Part shown: positions 41,268 through 49,827 of the stretch, one piece after another | Layout: every line of letters starts with the position of its first letter | Position numbering within the stretch: the stretch's first letter is position 1 | From: JAEXOD01 sp963663265 | GTDB lineage: Bacteria > Bacteroidota > Ignavibacteria > Ignavibacteriales > Melioribacteraceae | NCBI GenBank assembly: GCA_963663265.2 | Contig: CAXXXM010000002.1 | Span: 1,612,001 to 1,676,000, forward strand | Direction: 5' to 3' | DNA length: 64,000 nucleotides | Program-made: the position numbers and the translations under genes | Notes under the pieces: generated by a model | Told to the model about the DNA's origin: nothing | Databases searched by the model: none | The model's input: only the letters and a program-made list of their open reading frames with translations

Positions 41268-42392
41268 ATGAAACAATTGTCACTTATTTTCGTCTTAATA
41301 ATTATAGCTTTGGGATGTAATACTGTAAAAGTTGTAACAGAAGGAGAAAGCATGAATAAAGAAAACTACAATTCTATATTTAAAAATGGCAGATTTCATA
41401 ATATAAACAAGTGGAAACAACCCGGAATGATAAGTATGTTAAATACGATGGGTAAATTTATATTTAGCGGAAACAATAGAACGCCAAAAGCATTATTACC
41501 TGTTCAAAAAGCAGACTTGTCAAAATTTAACGACACTTCAAAAAATAGTGTCAATGTTACTTGGTTAGGTCATTCAACCACTTTAATTAATATTAACGGA
41601 TATAAAATAATTACCGATCCTGTTTTGGAGATGAGTGCCTCAATTTTTGGACCTACACGATATAATTGCAGTATTCCTGTTGAAACTGATTCGTTAAAAG
41701 AAATAGATGTAGTTTTAATTTCGCATAATCATTACGACCATCTAAATAAGTATTCAATAAAACTGCTAAATGCTGAAACTAAAGTATTTATTGTCCCCTT
41801 AAAAGTTGGCGAATTGCTAATGGATTGGGGGGTAGATAAAGAAAAAATTGTTGAATTAGACTGGTGGGAAGAATACAGTTGTGATGAAAATTTAACATTA
41901 ACAGCAACACCAAGCCAGCATTTTTCAGGAAGAGGTTTGTTTGATAGAGATAAAACCTTATGGGCTTCTTATGTTGTTAGAACACCAAACAACAGAATAT
42001 TTTTTAGTGGTGATGGTGGGTATTCAGAATCATTTAAAGAGATAGGAAATGAATATGGACCTTTCGATTTAACAATTATGGAATGTGGAGCGTATGACAA
42101 AACATGGCATCATATTCATTCATTTCCGGAAGAAACAATACAGGCACATTTGGATTTAAAGGGTAAAGTTTTACAACCAATTCATTGGGGAACATTTAAT
42201 TTAGCTTTACATGCTTGGTATGAACCAATGTATAGAGCAGTTGCAGCAGCAGAAAAATTCAATGTGCAATTGGCTTTGCCAATTCTTGGCGAAACAGTTG
42301 ATCTGGGAAAATATATTCCTCAAGACTATTGGTGGGAAGAATATGTTGATAATAAACTTGAAATTAATTTAGCAAACAACGGAATAAAATAA
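41268..42392 (+). CDS. metallo-beta-lactamase fold hydrolase lipoprotein (NAPE-PLD/UlaG-like)
   Basis: 374 residues. Lipoprotein signal ending LIIIALGC. The hydrolase core begins VTWLGHSTTLININGYKIITDPVL, with the zinc motif HNHYDH (about residues 160-165), further histidines in PSQHFSGRGLF and a late PIHWGTFNLALHAW. This is the N-acyl-phosphatidylethanolamine phospholipase D/UlaG-like branch. The lipobox predicts membrane anchoring outside the cytoplasm. First gene of a three-gene operon under the 41247 operator; its TAA overlaps the next ATG by one base. Lipid or phosphodiester substrate is inference. Confidence 0.87.
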   Translation: MKQLSLIFVLIIIALGCNTVKVVTEGESMNKENYNSIFKNGRFHNINKWKQPGMISMLNTMGKFIFSGNNRTPKALLPVQKADLSKFNDTSKNSVNVTWLGHSTTLININGYKIITDPVLEMSASIFGPTRYNCSIPVETDSLKEIDVVLISHNHYDHLNKYSIKLLNAETKVFIVPLKVGELLMDWGVDKEKIVELDWWEEYSCDENLTLTATPSQHFSGRGLFDRDKTLWASYVVRTPNNRIFFSGDGGYSESFKEIGNEYGPFDLTIMECGAYDKTWHHIHSFPEETIQAHLDLKGKVLQPIHWGTFNLALHAWYEPMYRAVAAAEKFNVQLALPILGETVDLGKYIPQDYWWEEYVDNKLEINLANNGIK

Positions 42393-43216
42393 TGAAAGAA
42401 GTAGTTTTGATAACCGGAGTTTCTGCGGGAATAGGGAAAGATACAGCCCGCTTATTAAAAGAAGAAGGGTATATTGTTTATGGGGTTGCACGACGTGTTG
42501 AAAAAATGAAAGAGCTTGAACAGTACGATATAAATATTATGCAAATGGATGTTACAGATGATTCAACTATGCAAAATGTAGTACGACATATTATTGAAAA
42601 AGAAGGACACCTTGATATTTTAATAAATAACGCCGGTTATGGGTCGTACGGTGCTGTTGAAGATGTACCAATAAGCGAGGCTAAATATCAATTTGATGTT
42701 AATTTATTTGGACTTGCTCGCTTAACTCAATTAGTACTTCCATATATGAGGAAAAATAAAAAAGGAAAAATTATTAATATTTCCTCAATTGCAGGCAAAA
42801 TATCCGAACCGCATGGTGCTTGGTACCACGCAACAAAATTTGCACTTGAAGGATTTAGCGACTGCCTCAGACAAGAACTTAAACAGTTTGGAATTAAAGT
42901 GGTACTAATTCAACCCGGTACAATTTATTCAGAGTGGAATAGCATTGCACGCAGAAATATGAGGAAAATATCGGGAGATACGGTTTATAAAGATTTAATA
43001 GAAATGCATATAAAGTTTTTTGAGGCTACCGATAGTTCAAGCTCGTTGCCAATTGTTGTGGCTAAAACAATTCTTAAATCAGTTAAGGCAGCTAACCCAA
43101 AAACAAGATATGCAGTTGGTAAAAACTCAACTATAAGTTTGTTGTTAAGAAAAATATTACCTGATAAACTTTATGATACCATATTTTTATCAATAATAAA
43201 AAACGTTAAAATATGA
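42392..43216 (+). CDS. short-chain dehydrogenase/reductase
   Basis: Classical SDR, 274 residues. Cofactor loop ITGVSAGIGKDTARLL (about 6-21), NNAGYGSYG (near 84-92), catalytic Ser-Tyr-Lys in ISSIAGKISEPHGAWYHATKFALEGF (Y and K of the YxxxK in about 150-156). Opening and length are standard. It starts one base inside the preceding stop and its stop overlaps the start of the next gene (ATGA), so all three are translationally coupled. Substrate unknown; the extended tail may bind a hydrophobic substrate. Confidence 0.9.
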   Translation: MKEVVLITGVSAGIGKDTARLLKEEGYIVYGVARRVEKMKELEQYDINIMQMDVTDDSTMQNVVRHIIEKEGHLDILINNAGYGSYGAVEDVPISEAKYQFDVNLFGLARLTQLVLPYMRKNKKGKIINISSIAGKISEPHGAWYHATKFALEGFSDCLRQELKQFGIKVVLIQPGTIYSEWNSIARRNMRKISGDTVYKDLIEMHIKFFEATDSSSSLPIVVAKTILKSVKAANPKTRYAVGKNSTISLLLRKILPDKLYDTIFLSIIKNVKI

Positions 43217-43872
43217 AAATTAAAGCGATAGTTTTTGGTACTACCGGAATGGTAGGAGAAGGAGTTTTACATGAATGTATAAACTCTTCTGAAGTAGAAG
43301 AAATACTAATTATTAACAGAAAAAGTTTTGAAATTAATAATGCTAAAGTTAAAGAACTGATAATTAAAAATTTTGATGATTTTAATTCTGTTAATTATGA
43401 CTTTTCAAATTTTAGTGCTTGTTATTTTTGTATGGGGGTTTCTTCTGTTGGTATGAATCCAGATAAATATTATAAAATTACCCATGATTTAACATTATTA
43501 ATAGCAAATAGGTTGGTAAAAGAAAATAAAAACATGGTGTTTTGTTACGTTTCGGGTTCCGGTACTGATTCAACAGAAAAGGGTAAAATTAGATGGGCAA
43601 GGGTAAAAGGACAAACAGAGAATGAATTGCTAAACTTGGGATTTAAAGATTCTTATATGTTTAGACCGGGTTACATTCAACCAATTAAAGGTTTGAAGAA
43701 TACGTATATGTTTTATAAAATATTCTCCCCTCTTTATCCTGTAATTCGTAACTTATTTACTTCGGCAACTTGTACATTAAAAGAACTTGGCAAAAGTATG
43801 ATAAATGTAACGCTGAACGAAAACAAAATAAAAGTTCTGGGAAATAAAGAGATTCAATTATTGGGGAAATAA
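43213..43872 (+). CDS. NAD(P)-binding Rossmann-fold protein (atypical SDR, HTATIP2-like)
   Basis: 219 residues opening with AIVFGTTGMVGEGVLHECI, a GxxGxxG dinucleotide-binding loop. CYFCMGVSSVGMNPDKYYKITHDL and FCYVSGSGTDSTEKG, then RPGYIQPIKGLKN, match small nucleoside-diphosphate-sugar epimerase-like or HTATIP2-like proteins. No clear YxxxK is seen. Third gene of the TetR-controlled operon, ended by a bidirectional terminator. The reaction is not predictable. Confidence 0.8.
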   Translation: MKIKAIVFGTTGMVGEGVLHECINSSEVEEILIINRKSFEINNAKVKELIIKNFDDFNSVNYDFSNFSACYFCMGVSSVGMNPDKYYKITHDLTLLIANRLVKENKNMVFCYVSGSGTDSTEKGKIRWARVKGQTENELLNLGFKDSYMFRPGYIQPIKGLKNTYMFYKIFSPLYPVIRNLFTSATCTLKELGKSMINVTLNENKIKVLGNKEIQLLGK

Positions 43873-43896
43873 AAGCCCAATTTTAATTGGGCTTTT
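43871..43896. terminator. bidirectional terminator between convergent operons
   Basis: AAAAGCCCAATT (43871-43882) pairs with AATTGGGCTTTT (43885-43896). A-rich on one side and T-rich on the other, it can serve both the 43213 gene and the chemoreceptor gene that ends at 43904. Confidence 0.85.
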
Positions 43897-43903
43897 AGTA
43901 TAC

Positions 43904-45709
43904 TTATCGAATTTGTGGACGTTTACTATAACTTGTTAAACTACTGTTAACCAATTTAAATCTACCAAATAGATCTTGTAATTCAGCTGTAAGACGATTC
44001 AAGGCTTCAGCAGCATGAGCAATTTGTTGAATACCGTTTGAAGTTTCATTAGTTACATTATTGATAGATTCTATGTTATTGCTAATTTGTTCAACTGTAG
44101 CTGATTGTTCTTCACTTGCTTGGGCAACTTGTATAACAATATCGGACACTCGTTTTGCTCCATCAACAATCTGAGATAATACTTCGCCAGCTTTATTAGC
44201 CTTTCCCTTTCCGTTATCAACTTCATTAGTTCCAACTCTAATAGATTCGACAGCTTCATGGGTATCTTTTTGAATGGTTTTAATCATCGTTGCAATTTCT
44301 TTGGTTGCGTTGCTTGTTCTCTCAGCCAACTTTCTAACTTCGTCAGCAACAACAGCAAAACCACGCCCTTGCTCACCGGCACGTGCGGCTTCAATGGCAG
44401 CATTTAAAGCTAATAAATTCGTTTGGTCTGCTATGTCATTAATTACTTGAACGATTTCGCCAATTCTATCACTATTTTGTCCGAGTGCGAAAACAGTATC
44501 TGCAGACTGATTAACGACTTCTGAAATTTTATTCATTCCGGAAATGGTCTCGTCAACAACTTTTCCACCTTCAATTGCTTTGTTTCCTGCATCTTTGGCA
44601 GTTTCTGCAGCAAATGAGGTGTTTTTAGTGTTTTCAATAATTGTTCTTGCCATTTCTTCAACAGCACTTGCTACTTCATTAGTTTGTGCAGATTGTTCCA
44701 TTGCACCAGCTGCCATTTCTTCTGTGGAAGCAGAAATTTGAGAAGAAGTTTTGGCTGTCTCTTCAACAGCTAAATGAATTTGATTAAGCATGTCGTTAAT
44801 GTTTTGAACCGCAGTATTAAAACCCGTATAAAGTTTCCCAATTTCATCGCTTGAATTGACTGGAATTGAAACTGTAAGATCTCCCGCAGAAAATTTTTCC
44901 ATTTCTATCAATAATCTGTCTACACTCTTCGCTAAATACTTTTGTTGTTTCTCTGATTCAAAAACAGCTGCTTCTACTTTTGCTTCAATACTCTTTTTCT
45001 CATCTTCTAATTCTTTGCTCATAGCTGATAGGTTTTCAGCCATATTATTAAATGACTTAGCTAAGCTTCCAACTTCATCAGAAGATTCAATTTTAATTTT
45101 AACATCTATTTTACCCTCTCCAATTTGACGTGCAGCGTTATCCAAGTGAAAAATCTGAGTTATTATTGATCTAGTGGAAAAATGGGTAATAAAGTATGCA
45201 AAAACTAAAATAATAATACTAATTATTATAGAAAACCAAAAATTTGAATTTACAGCACTCTGAATAGAATCTAAAGAATAGACTAAAACAATTTTCCCAT
45301 AATTCTTCTCTTGGTAAATAATTTTGCAATCATTTCTTAAGGTGTTTTCAAATATAGTGTTCTGAACAAAATCAGACGAATTAATTTTTAAGTTTTGTAG
45401 ATTGTATTGAATAATTGAAGAATTGGTTTCATCCAGTATGTCTATAAAGATTACATTTTTGTCTTCTTTTGCCCAGTTAAAAGCAGTTTGAACTAACTCA
45501 AAATTAGACTCTTTAAGTCCAGCACCAACTGAAAAAGCTAACATCTCGCTAAGAGTATTAACCTGAGTTTGAACTGATTCGATAGTAAGTGACTTTTGCT
45601 GATTTGGATAATAATAAGTGATAAACAAAACAATCACAAATATTGGTAACAGTCCAGCAAAAATAATTTTAGCTTTAATCGATTTACGATACTTTTCTAT
45701 TATTTTCAT
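43904..45709 (-). CDS. methyl-accepting chemotaxis protein
   Basis: Transmembrane chemoreceptor, 601 residues. First membrane helix KIIFAGLLPIFVIVLFITYYY (about 14-34), a periplasmic domain of about 120 residues, second helix FWFSIIISIIILVFAYFITHF (about 152-172), a HAMP segment (HLDNAARQIGEGKIDVKIKI), a second HAMP-like stretch (FSAGDLTVSIPV), and the signalling tip DIADQTNLLALNAAIEAARAGEQGRGFAVVADEVRKLAE. No C-terminal CheR-docking pentapeptide was noticed. It is downstream of a PstS-like protein and an outer-membrane barrel on the same strand, 5 nt after the former, suggesting that the group senses a bound ligand. Confidence 0.93.
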   Translation of the reverse strand: MKIIEKYRKSIKAKIIFAGLLPIFVIVLFITYYYPNQQKSLTIESVQTQVNTLSEMLAFSVGAGLKESNFELVQTAFNWAKEDKNVIFIDILDETNSSIIQYNLQNLKINSSDFVQNTIFENTLRNDCKIIYQEKNYGKIVLVYSLDSIQSAVNSNFWFSIIISIIILVFAYFITHFSTRSIITQIFHLDNAARQIGEGKIDVKIKIESSDEVGSLAKSFNNMAENLSAMSKELEDEKKSIEAKVEAAVFESEKQQKYLAKSVDRLLIEMEKFSAGDLTVSIPVNSSDEIGKLYTGFNTAVQNINDMLNQIHLAVEETAKTSSQISASTEEMAAGAMEQSAQTNEVASAVEEMARTIIENTKNTSFAAETAKDAGNKAIEGGKVVDETISGMNKISEVVNQSADTVFALGQNSDRIGEIVQVINDIADQTNLLALNAAIEAARAGEQGRGFAVVADEVRKLAERTSNATKEIATMIKTIQKDTHEAVESIRVGTNEVDNGKGKANKAGEVLSQIVDGAKRVSDIVIQVAQASEEQSATVEQISNNIESINNVTNETSNGIQQIAHAAEALNRLTAELQDLFGRFKLVNSSLTSYSKRPQIR

Positions 45710-45714
45710 GTTAT

Positions 45715-46134
45715 TTATTTGATAGTTAATAAAACTTTCACATTCGCATTAACTTTATCTGCACTAACATATCCAATAGCACCATTAGTTGAAGCAACCA
45801 TGTCAACAATTTCATACTCTGAAGATAAAGACTTTGGAGCGTTTCCTTCACCTGTTAACTGTAAACGCATCCATGTTTTCTTTAATTCATCAGGACTTTT
45901 TCCCATAAAGCCATAAAACGCAGTTCTGGTTTTGCCTTCGGTTTTTAAATCAAAAACAACTATTTTATCACCGTTTTTCCATTTATTAGTTGATAACTTG
46001 TAAATATCTTCCAGTTTTGATTTATTTATCACAGACTCGGGAACGGATTTGTTTGCTATAACTACAACCTGTGCATTTGAATTTACTAACAAACCAAAAA
46101 CAAACAAAATTACTATAAAAAATAAACTTTTCAT
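45715..46134 (-). CDS. PstS-like periplasmic substrate-binding domain protein
   Basis: 139 residues with a signal peptide (SLFFIVILFVFGLLVNSNAQ). VVVIANKSVPESVINKSKLEDIYKLSTNKWKNGDKIVVFDLK and FYGFMGKSPDELKKTW, then GAIGYVSADKVNANVKVL, is the PBP-like domain of phosphate-binding-type proteins in its short, single-domain form; no ABC permease genes are nearby. It lies 14 nt after the porin-like gene and 5 nt before the chemoreceptor, so it may present a ligand to that receptor. Which ligand is unknown. Confidence 0.75.
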   Translation of the reverse strand: MKSLFFIVILFVFGLLVNSNAQVVVIANKSVPESVINKSKLEDIYKLSTNKWKNGDKIVVFDLKTEGKTRTAFYGFMGKSPDELKKTWMRLQLTGEGNAPKSLSSEYEIVDMVASTNGAIGYVSADKVNANVKVLLTIK

Positions 46135-46148
46135 ATTTTCTCCTTCTA

Positions 46149-47522
46149 TTAAAAATAAACACTAAAGCCAAGCAATAAAGCATTCAAATTATAGTTTCTA
46201 ACTTTAATGTTTTGGTGACTGTATTGTCCCTTAATTGAAACTGTAGGCAGAGGTGCCCAAGTTGCACCAATAGAATAAAAATCTAATTTGTCTTCTAATC
46301 GAACATCAAATTTATCTTGTAAATAACAGTACATTCCATAAACTTGAAGATCGTCTGTAACATTATAACCAAGCATGGCATAGTAAAAAAGCTTATCTAA
46401 TTCTTTACCTACTAAACTTGTCTGATTTACATAATTTGCTAATTCTTCAGCAAAAGGAGTTAATTGAGACAGTTGTAAAATTTTAACAGAATTGGCAGGA
46501 TCAGAAGGGTTGGCAACAATTGCTCCGGAAAGTTGCTGAATTGTTCCAGCAGTATTAACGAGGGCATGTTGTATATCTTCTCTGTAATTGGATAAATAAC
46601 TTTTTTGATTATCGGCAAGAGTATATTTCACGACAATAAACTCACTTTCAAACGTAAACTTACCAATATTAAATGACAAATCAGCACCTAACCTAATTCT
46701 TGGCAAATCCCCACTTAATGGAGCATAATAATATCCGGATGCATTTGTACTGTTTAAAGGTGATTGGTTAAATATGGAATTTTTGTTATCGCGATCGTAA
46801 GTAGCGGAAAAACCAATTTTTATATCATTGAATTTTAAACCAACTCTTGCACCAACTGACTTAAACTTTGATGTATCCAAACCCGGTAAAACGATCCCAG
46901 ATAATTCTTGAGCAACATAACTTTTTTCAGCATTACCAACAAAAGCCGAATAATTGAATTCAACAGATTCAGTCAAGTCAGTTTTACCATAAATTTGCAT
47001 AAAAGCTTGTTCGGGGATAAAATCTTCACTTGAAATAATTCCATTTACATAAGTCTCATATACTAATGGTCGAAACATGTAAGATAATAAGGGTGTACGA
47101 TTTTTAATTTCATTTAAATTGTTAAAAGTAGGAATCATAGCTCCAAACTTAACATTAAAAGCATCTGAGTATGCATATTTTAACCACGCTTCTTGTAAAT
47201 TAAAAGCTCCCCAAAAATTATCGCTTGAATAATTAGATGTTAACTCCAAATTAACAAATGTAGTAAATTCTCCATATGAGCCGCTAAAATCTTTTTTTAA
47301 AAATAAATTTAATTGCTGAGAAAGGAAGGAGTTTTTTGCCTCCGATTTTATTGTTTTAATGCTGCTGCCATTATTTAAATAAGGATTGATGGGTATTTCA
47401 ATATTATATTTTGAAAAATAATTGTAATAACCTTGGAAATATCCAAAAATTTGTAAGTCACTCGATTGAGCACTAACTGAGCTGACCACAAATAGTAATA
47501 AAAAAGAAAAATATTTTTTCAT
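46149..47522 (-). CDS. outer-membrane beta-barrel (porin-like) protein
   Basis: 457 residues. Signal peptide KYFSFLLLFVVSSVSAQ. The mature part begins LQIFGYFQGYYNYFSK and is dominated by alternating aromatic/polar strands (FTTFVNLELTSNYSSDNFWGAFNLQEAWLKYAYSDAFNVKFG), ending YNLNALLLGFSVYF with a terminal aromatic, the barrel-insertion signal. The family could not be named. It is first in the likely operon porin, PstS-like protein, chemoreceptor. The 240 nt before it carry the terminator of the 47765 gene and AT-rich DNA with no sigma-54 site. Confidence 0.75.
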   Translation of the reverse strand: MKKYFSFLLLFVVSSVSAQSSDLQIFGYFQGYYNYFSKYNIEIPINPYLNNGSSIKTIKSEAKNSFLSQQLNLFLKKDFSGSYGEFTTFVNLELTSNYSSDNFWGAFNLQEAWLKYAYSDAFNVKFGAMIPTFNNLNEIKNRTPLLSYMFRPLVYETYVNGIISSEDFIPEQAFMQIYGKTDLTESVEFNYSAFVGNAEKSYVAQELSGIVLPGLDTSKFKSVGARVGLKFNDIKIGFSATYDRDNKNSIFNQSPLNSTNASGYYYAPLSGDLPRIRLGADLSFNIGKFTFESEFIVVKYTLADNQKSYLSNYREDIQHALVNTAGTIQQLSGAIVANPSDPANSVKILQLSQLTPFAEELANYVNQTSLVGKELDKLFYYAMLGYNVTDDLQVYGMYCYLQDKFDVRLEDKLDFYSIGATWAPLPTVSIKGQYSHQNIKVRNYNLNALLLGFSVYF

Positions 47523-47693
47523 TTATACCTCGCGAGTTAAATTAATTTTTTTATGCAAAATTTAAAACTTATTAATTATCGAAAAATTAATGAATAAGTT
47601 TATAGAATACTCATAATAATTTACGAATTAATTATAAGTTAATTTTAGTCTTGATAAGATACAATTGCTTAAAATAGGATTTAAAATAAAAAA

Positions 47694-47727
47694 ACCGGCA
47701 TTTCCAGTGGGGGATTGAAATGCCGGT
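47694..47727 (-). terminator. terminator of the small secreted-protein gene
   Basis: ACCGGCATTTC (47694-47704) pairs perfectly with GAAATGCCGGT (47717-47727); read on the minus strand it is followed by TTTTTTTATTTT. Confidence 0.85.
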
Positions 47728-47764
47728 AGAGGGGAGGTTACCACGACAAAAAACTTAATCTGTT

Positions 47765-48151
47765 TTAATTCTTAGCTAAACGCTCAATCGTATTTGAAAT
47801 ACTCTTAAAACTTTCATCTGAATCTTCATCAATCTGAAATTTTAAGTCGTTAAACAATTCAGCATTTTTTATATATAAGAATGCAAGATGTGCTTGATAT
47901 CTAATTCTAACTGTTTGACCATTTAAAGAAAGCTCTTTCAATGATTTAACTACGTTATTAAAGTTGAGTTCAGGATATTTATTTTTTAATAATACTGACT
48001 GATAAATACAGGACTCAACTAATCCGTTAATATCAGATTCCATACCTCTTATGATATTTGGAATACCTTTTTCAACAAAATAACTTGGTGCCTTAGCTTC
48101 AACAAAGTTTGCTGATAATACGAAAACCAATATATAAAGTACCTTTTTCAT
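47765..48151 (-). CDS. small secreted protein of unknown function, sigma-54 controlled
   Basis: 128 residues: a signal peptide (KKVLYILVFVLSANFVEAKA) and a mature helical part with IRGMESDINGLVESCIYQSVLLKNKYPELNFNNVVKSLKEL. The family was not recognised. AGGAG lies eight bases before the ATG, and a sigma-54 promoter lies about 40 nt upstream, with a strong terminator after the gene, so it is a single-gene unit. The neighbouring sigma-54-dependent response regulator is its most likely activator, which would make this protein an output of that two-component system. Confidence 0.65.
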   Translation of the reverse strand: MKKVLYILVFVLSANFVEAKAPSYFVEKGIPNIIRGMESDINGLVESCIYQSVLLKNKYPELNFNNVVKSLKELSLNGQTVRIRYQAHLAFLYIKNAELFNDLKFQIDEDSDESFKSISNTIERLAKN

Positions 48152-48190
48152 TTTTTTCTCCTGTTTTATTAGGTCTTTGCCTTATTATAC

Positions 48191-48206
48191 ACAAAGGACG
48201 TGCCAA
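48191..48206 (-). promoter_or_regulatory. sigma-54 (-24/-12) promoter
   Basis: Minus strand TTGGCACGTCCTTTGT against the consensus TGGCACG-N4-TTGC; only the last base of the -12 element differs. Transcription would start near 48180, 28 nt before the start codon of the small secreted protein. Confidence 0.8.
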
Positions 48207-48388
48207 ACAGTTGAAAAAAAGTTAAGTAGTTGAAATATAATAGTTTGTGAGTGAAAATGAAAAAACAGTAAACGCTTAAGGAACTGCCACAAAAAGTAGC
48301 TTAATATTAAATAAGACGGTATAACCTATTATGAAATAATAATTTAGGGGTGTGCAAAAAAGTGGATGCGTGCAGAAATGTGGCACCC

Positions 48389-49813
48389 CTATTTTTTCCG
48401 CTGCAATCTGTTGTTAAGTGCACGTCTTGAAATGCCAAGTAACTCGGCTGCTATTGTTTGATTTCCGTTTGTTCTTTTTAAAGCTTCTTCTATTAAAGCG
48501 TTTTCAGCTTCATCAAGAGTAGGTAGGCTGAATTGCGAAAAAGCAATAAGAGACTGTTCGGCTTTTACTTTATCTTCAGTAATTAAAAAGTCGTTAGAAT
48601 TTAGATTCTTTTTAAATATTTTTTCTTTAATTGGCTCTAATGATAAAACACCTGCTTTATGGGTACTTACAGCATCAAAAATTATCCCCTCAAGTTCTCT
48701 AATATTACCGGGAAAATCGTAATTAGATAAAAGTGTGTAAATTTCGCGTGGTAAAGTGGGTTTAGGTTTAGCCAATTTTTCGGATGCTATTTCAACAAAG
48801 TGGTTAATTAACAAAGGAAGATCATCAATTCTTTCACGTAATGGAGGAATTTGAATTTGATGGGTATATAATCTATAATACAAGTCTTTTCTAAACTTAT
48901 TACTTCTTAATAATGAATCAATATCCTGCAATGTAGCACAAACAACACGAGCATCGCTTTGTTTTGCAATGTCTGAGCCTAAAGGATAATAACTTCCTTC
49001 TTGAAGTAAGCGGAGAAGTTTTACTTGTGACTCCATGCTTAAATCACCTATTTCATCTAAAAATAGGGTTCCCCCTTCGGCTCGTTCAATTAGTCCTCGT
49101 CTTTCTAATTCTCCACTTGTAAAAGCCCCTTTTTTATGACCAAATAAAGTGTCCGAAAATAAATTATCATCTAATCCAGCAACGTTAACTGCAACAAGTT
49201 CACCGGATCTACCGCTCAGTTTATGAATAGCTTTTGCAATCAACTCTTTTCCTGCACCTGTTTCACCTGTAACTAAAACCGGTAATGGAGTTTTAGAAAT
49301 AGCTTCAATATATTTAAATATTGCTCGTAATGCAGGGGATTTGGTTACAATATCTTTAAATGCTTCTGGGTTTTCTAATTCATCTTTTAGAAGGTACTTT
49401 TTTAATATTTTGTTTTCGTTTTTAACCTCACGTAAACTAATACCGCCTTTAACAGTAGTGGCTAAACGTGTAGAGTCAACCGGTTTTAAAATGTAATTAA
49501 AAGCACCCGATTTTATACAATTAACAGCATTATCAACATCGTTAATTGCTGAAATGATAATAATAGGAATATCGGGGTATTTCTCAACAATCAAAGGAAG
49601 AAGCTCCGTCCCTTTGATGTGCGGCATGTTAATGTCTAAAATTATCAAAGCATAATCACTATGTTGAAGCAAATCCATTACTAAACGACTATCGCTTACT
49701 GTAACAAGATTAGTTATTCCATTTGCGTTAAGTGCTAGCTCTGCACTTTGCAAAAATTCTTCTTCATCATCAACAATTAAAATTGGTAATCTGGGATATA
49801 AAATGCTACTCAT
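48389..49813 (-). CDS. sigma-54-dependent response regulator (NtrC/AtoC family)
   Basis: 474 residues. Receiver domain with ILIVDDEEEF and phosphoacceptor Asp in LIILDINMPHIKG (near residue 57). AAA+ domain with Walker A TGETGAGKELIAKAIH (about 178-193) and Walker B GGTLFLDEIGDL. The sigma-54 contact loop reads GAFTSGE instead of the usual GAFTGA, a substitution at the fifth position that could change coupling to sigma-54. C-terminal Fis-type helix-turn-helix RTNGNQTIAAELLGISRRALNNRL. It lies 14 nt after the kinase gene that presumably phosphorylates it; a sigma-54 promoter lies 180 nt downstream. Confidence 0.93.
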   Translation of the reverse strand: MSSILYPRLPILIVDDEEEFLQSAELALNANGITNLVTVSDSRLVMDLLQHSDYALIILDINMPHIKGTELLPLIVEKYPDIPIIIISAINDVDNAVNCIKSGAFNYILKPVDSTRLATTVKGGISLREVKNENKILKKYLLKDELENPEAFKDIVTKSPALRAIFKYIEAISKTPLPVLVTGETGAGKELIAKAIHKLSGRSGELVAVNVAGLDDNLFSDTLFGHKKGAFTSGELERRGLIERAEGGTLFLDEIGDLSMESQVKLLRLLQEGSYYPLGSDIAKQSDARVVCATLQDIDSLLRSNKFRKDLYYRLYTHQIQIPPLRERIDDLPLLINHFVEIASEKLAKPKPTLPREIYTLLSNYDFPGNIRELEGIIFDAVSTHKAGVLSLEPIKEKIFKKNLNSNDFLITEDKVKAEQSLIAFSQFSLPTLDEAENALIEEALKRTNGNQTIAAELLGISRRALNNRLQRKK

Positions 49814-49827
49814 AATCAGCCTATAAT

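Noticed and set aside
48277..48300. Second sigma-54 promoter (TGGCAGTTCCTTAAGC on the minus strand)
   Set aside because: GG and GC are separated by 11 rather than 10 bases, and the element does not face a gene at useful distance.
48388..48389. GGGGTG...CACCCC repeat at about 48350-48390 as terminator
   Set aside because: Arms pair imperfectly (AGGGGTGTGC with GGCACCCCT) and no T-run follows in the direction of the regulator gene; it may instead be a regulatory site, but nothing supports a specific call.
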